A stretch of DNA of 5,792 nt from Deltaproteobacteria bacterium (lineage in GTDB: Bacteria; Myxococcota; XYA12-FULL-58-9; JAUUZB01). The DNA lies in the NCBI GenBank assembly GCA_030590185.1, contig JAUUZB010000324.1, forward strand, positions 1 through 5,792. The letters run 5' to 3'. The notes beneath the pieces are model-generated. The model ran no database searches, was not told the DNA's origin, and worked only from the letters and a program-made list of their open reading frames with translations. How positions within the stretch are numbered: the stretch's first letter is position 1; the number at the start of each line of letters is the position of its first letter. Shown piece after piece: positions 5,593 to 5,792 of this stretch. The position numbers and the translations under genes are program-made.

Positions 5593-5621
5593 TTGCCGTC
5601 CCAACGGCTCCCAGGTATGCG
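5593..5621 (+). promoter_or_regulatory. Weak candidate promoter for the right-hand lipoprotein
   Basis: TTGCCG (5593-5598) and TATGCG (5616-5621) are 17 bases apart, upstream of a strong ribosome binding site. The matches to consensus are only four and three of six, so chance is a real alternative. It lies in the 141-bp gap between the divergent phosphatase and lipoprotein starts, where promoters facing both ways must be expected. Confidence 0.2.
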
Positions 5622-5636
5622 ATCTGCCGCCCGTCC

Positions 5637-5643
5637 AAGGAGG
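5637..5643 (+). promoter_or_regulatory. Ribosome binding site deciding between two adjacent ATGs
   Basis: AAGGAGG precedes ATGATG. The first ATG (5646) is only two bases away; the second (5649) is five bases away and better spaced, so 5649 is preferred. Confidence 0.75.
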
Positions 5644-5648
5644 ATATG

Positions 5649-5792
5649 ATGCACCGCTACGCCCAACTCATCCCCGTGCTGCTCATCGGCGCCGCCCTCG
5701 CCACCGCCGGCTGCAAGCGCCTGCCCGCGCCGCCCCACGCACCGAGCGAAAAGGGCGTCCCCACCGCCGACGGCTACCAACCGGACGGCAAC
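5649..5792 (+). CDS. N-terminus of a putative lipoprotein (3' end outside window)
   Basis: The frame is open to the right edge; 48 codons are visible from ATG 5649. The protein begins with a short basic N-region (H2, R3), a hydrophobic core 'LIPVLLIGAALATAG' and a Cys at residue 22. The lipobox reads T-A-G-C, with Thr where Leu is usual but still acceptable to signal peptidase II. The mature start 'CKRLPAPPHAPSEKG' is Pro-rich and flexible, typical of the tether after a lipidated Cys. Nothing of the functional domain is visible, so no role is assigned. It is transcribed divergently from the phosphatase gene. The in-frame ATG at 5646 would add one Met. Confidence 0.75.
   Translation, partial: MHRYAQLIPVLLIGAALATAGCKRLPAPPHAPSEKGVPTADGYQPDGN

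Noticed and set aside
5508..5780. 91-residue N-terminal extension of the phosphatase
   Set aside because: It overlaps the divergent lipoprotein start, lacks homology to PP2C, and ATG 5507 has its own ribosome binding site directly before the conserved domain.

Overview
The window is 5,792 bases of GC-rich bacterial DNA with six genes, two of them cut by the window edges. A lipoprotein with an ASH-like domain, a Cys-rich 'CDDGD.CT' segment and seven 'W.VWAVG..G.I.HWDG..W' propeller blades, plus a class III nucleotide cyclase and a PP2C-cNMP-binding fusion, resembles Myxococcota or a related deltaproteobacterial lineage. That assignment is inference from architecture; no rRNA or marker gene is present.

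Layout, left to right. The C-terminal end of a class III adenylate/guanylate cyclase (1-447, +) is followed by a small exported protein of unknown function (544-990, +) and a large lipoprotein (1036-2478, +) that may be translated from a nearly leaderless mRNA. Directly after its stop codon lies a 256-bp gene-free stretch (2479-2734). It holds tandem and inverted copies of a REP/MITE-like repeat around an AT-richer core, ending a few bases before the ribosome binding site of the next gene. That gene (2735-4042, +) encodes a 435-residue protein with a winged-helix-like N-terminus and 18 motif cysteines, including two ferredoxin-type 4Fe-4S motifs. A convergent spacer (4043-4238) carries an 85-nt near-perfect palindrome whose T- and A-tracts are on the wrong sides for an ordinary terminator. 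On the minus strand (5507-4239) lies a PP2C-type serine/threonine phosphatase fused to a cyclic-nucleotide-binding domain. A divergent gene (5649 to the right edge, +) begins a second lipoprotein.

How the genes may work together. The cyclase and the phosphatase with a cNMP-binding domain suggest signalling in which cAMP or cGMP could control protein dephosphorylation. They are about 3.8 kb apart and on opposite strands, so co-function is a hypothesis. The two complete exported proteins and the partial lipoprotein are envelope or periplasmic proteins without assigned roles. The Fe-S protein is probably a cytoplasmic redox or electron-transfer protein. I see no complete mobile element, CRISPR array, tRNA, rRNA or defence system. 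The least ordinary parts are the repeat cluster at 2479-2714, the palindrome at 4070-4154, the strictly 39-residue propeller, the cysteine-dense Fe-S protein and the phosphatase-cNMP fusion.
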